Assembly: GCA_038210375.1 (NCBI GenBank)
Contig: JBBQWT010000026.1
Location: 1 to 39,776 of the forward strand
DNA from: JBBQWT01 sp038210375
GTDB lineage: Bacteria > Acidobacteriota > Terriglobia > Terriglobales > Acidobacteriaceae
Reading direction: 5' to 3'
Length of the DNA: 39,776 bases
The notes under the pieces: model-generated
The model's input: only the letters and a program-made list of their open reading frames with translations
What the model was told of the DNA's origin: nothing
Database searches by the model: none
Part shown: positions 39,609 to 39,776 of the stretch, piece by piece
Numbering within the stretch: the first letter of the stretch is position 1
How the letters are laid out: each line of letters begins with the position of its first letter
Position numbers and translations under genes: made by a program

Positions 39609-39776
39609 ATGGCTGACGAAACTGTAGCGGCATACGTAACCCGAATTCTGGCCAGCGTCGAAGGCCGCGACCCCCTCACCATCATGCGGTCCACTCCCCG
39701 CGTGCTGCGCGACCTGGTGAAGGACAAGCAGCCGGAACGCCTCACCCTGCGTCCCGAGGCCGATAAGTGGTCGGCG
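39609..39776 (+). CDS. DinB-family protein, N-terminal part (cut by window end)
   Basis: ATG 39609 opens a frame of 56 codons to the window end: MADETVAAYVTRILASVEG, RDPLTIMRSTPRVLRDLV, then RPEADKWSA. The segment around VEGRDPLTIMRSTPRVLRDLV and the KWS motif (LRPEADKWS, as in P.GKWS..E) match the start of DinB_2-type four-helix metal-dependent proteins. The histidine ligands lie beyond the end. It is probably the third gene of the nuoB operon. Confidence 0.65.
   Translation, partial: MADETVAAYVTRILASVEGRDPLTIMRSTPRVLRDLVKDKQPERLTLRPEADKWSA

Overview
The window is about 39.8 kb of GC-rich (roughly 60%) bacterial DNA carrying about 31 confident protein genes, no rRNA or tRNA that I can see, and no CRISPR array. 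The mix of families (DUF2911 and DUF4331 secreted proteins, M13 and M28 secreted peptidases, a DUF507 protein, a single-copy nuoB, PAS-type hybrid kinases) and the intergenic palindromic repeats point to an Acidobacteriota soil bacterium, probably class Terriglobia. This is inference; no marker rRNA is present. The sequence starts exactly at a GGATCC site, which may be a cloning junction.

Layout. 1-2660 is an AT-richer, gene-poor edge: the tail of an integrase-type transposase, two orphan exported or membrane proteins, and degenerate GGGTGGCCC-type repeats. 2665-7367 holds a TIGR01777 epimerase divergent from a four-gene operon: XRE regulator, NfeD-like membrane protein, flotillin, PspA. The regulator has its own palindromic ATTGCAAT operator. 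7476-9092 (minus) is a HEGGH-motif membrane protein with a HEAT-repeat protein. 9282-20649 carries DUF2911, hemerythrin, a GGDEF cyclase, a lipoprotein, DUF4331, a hybrid histidine kinase, rhodanese and an M13 peptidase. 20753-21258 is a large composite palindromic repeat, repeated at 36064-36430. 21393-35896 holds M28 peptidase, two HAD phosphatases, fasciclin, PilZ, a GtrA/CDP-alcohol transferase pair, aminotransferase, SpoIIE-type phosphatase, glycine-zipper protein, DUF507, a PAS kinase, an amino-acid permease and a 49-aa zinc ribbon missed by size cut-offs. A candidate small RNA or small mRNA with its own promoter and terminator lies at 24608-24841.

The right end is the most unusual part. 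A 1041-bp segment (37569-38609) is bounded by 39-bp inverted repeats (37/39 identical) and abutted on both sides by a 14-bp direct repeat (13/14). It looks like a transposed cargo element without a transposase. It holds one small membrane-anchored protein and two decayed gene ends, one recognisably TspO. It sits just upstream of an isolated nuoB followed by a Rieske ferredoxin and a DinB-type protein.

Functionally the window is chromosomal housekeeping plus envelope stress (flotillin/NfeD/PspA), c-di-GMP signalling (GGDEF, PilZ), sensing (two histidine kinases, SpoIIE phosphatase) and extracellular proteolysis. The best candidates for something undescribed are the TIR/direct-repeat cargo element, the self-regulated flotillin-PspA operon and the promoter-to-terminator small transcript.
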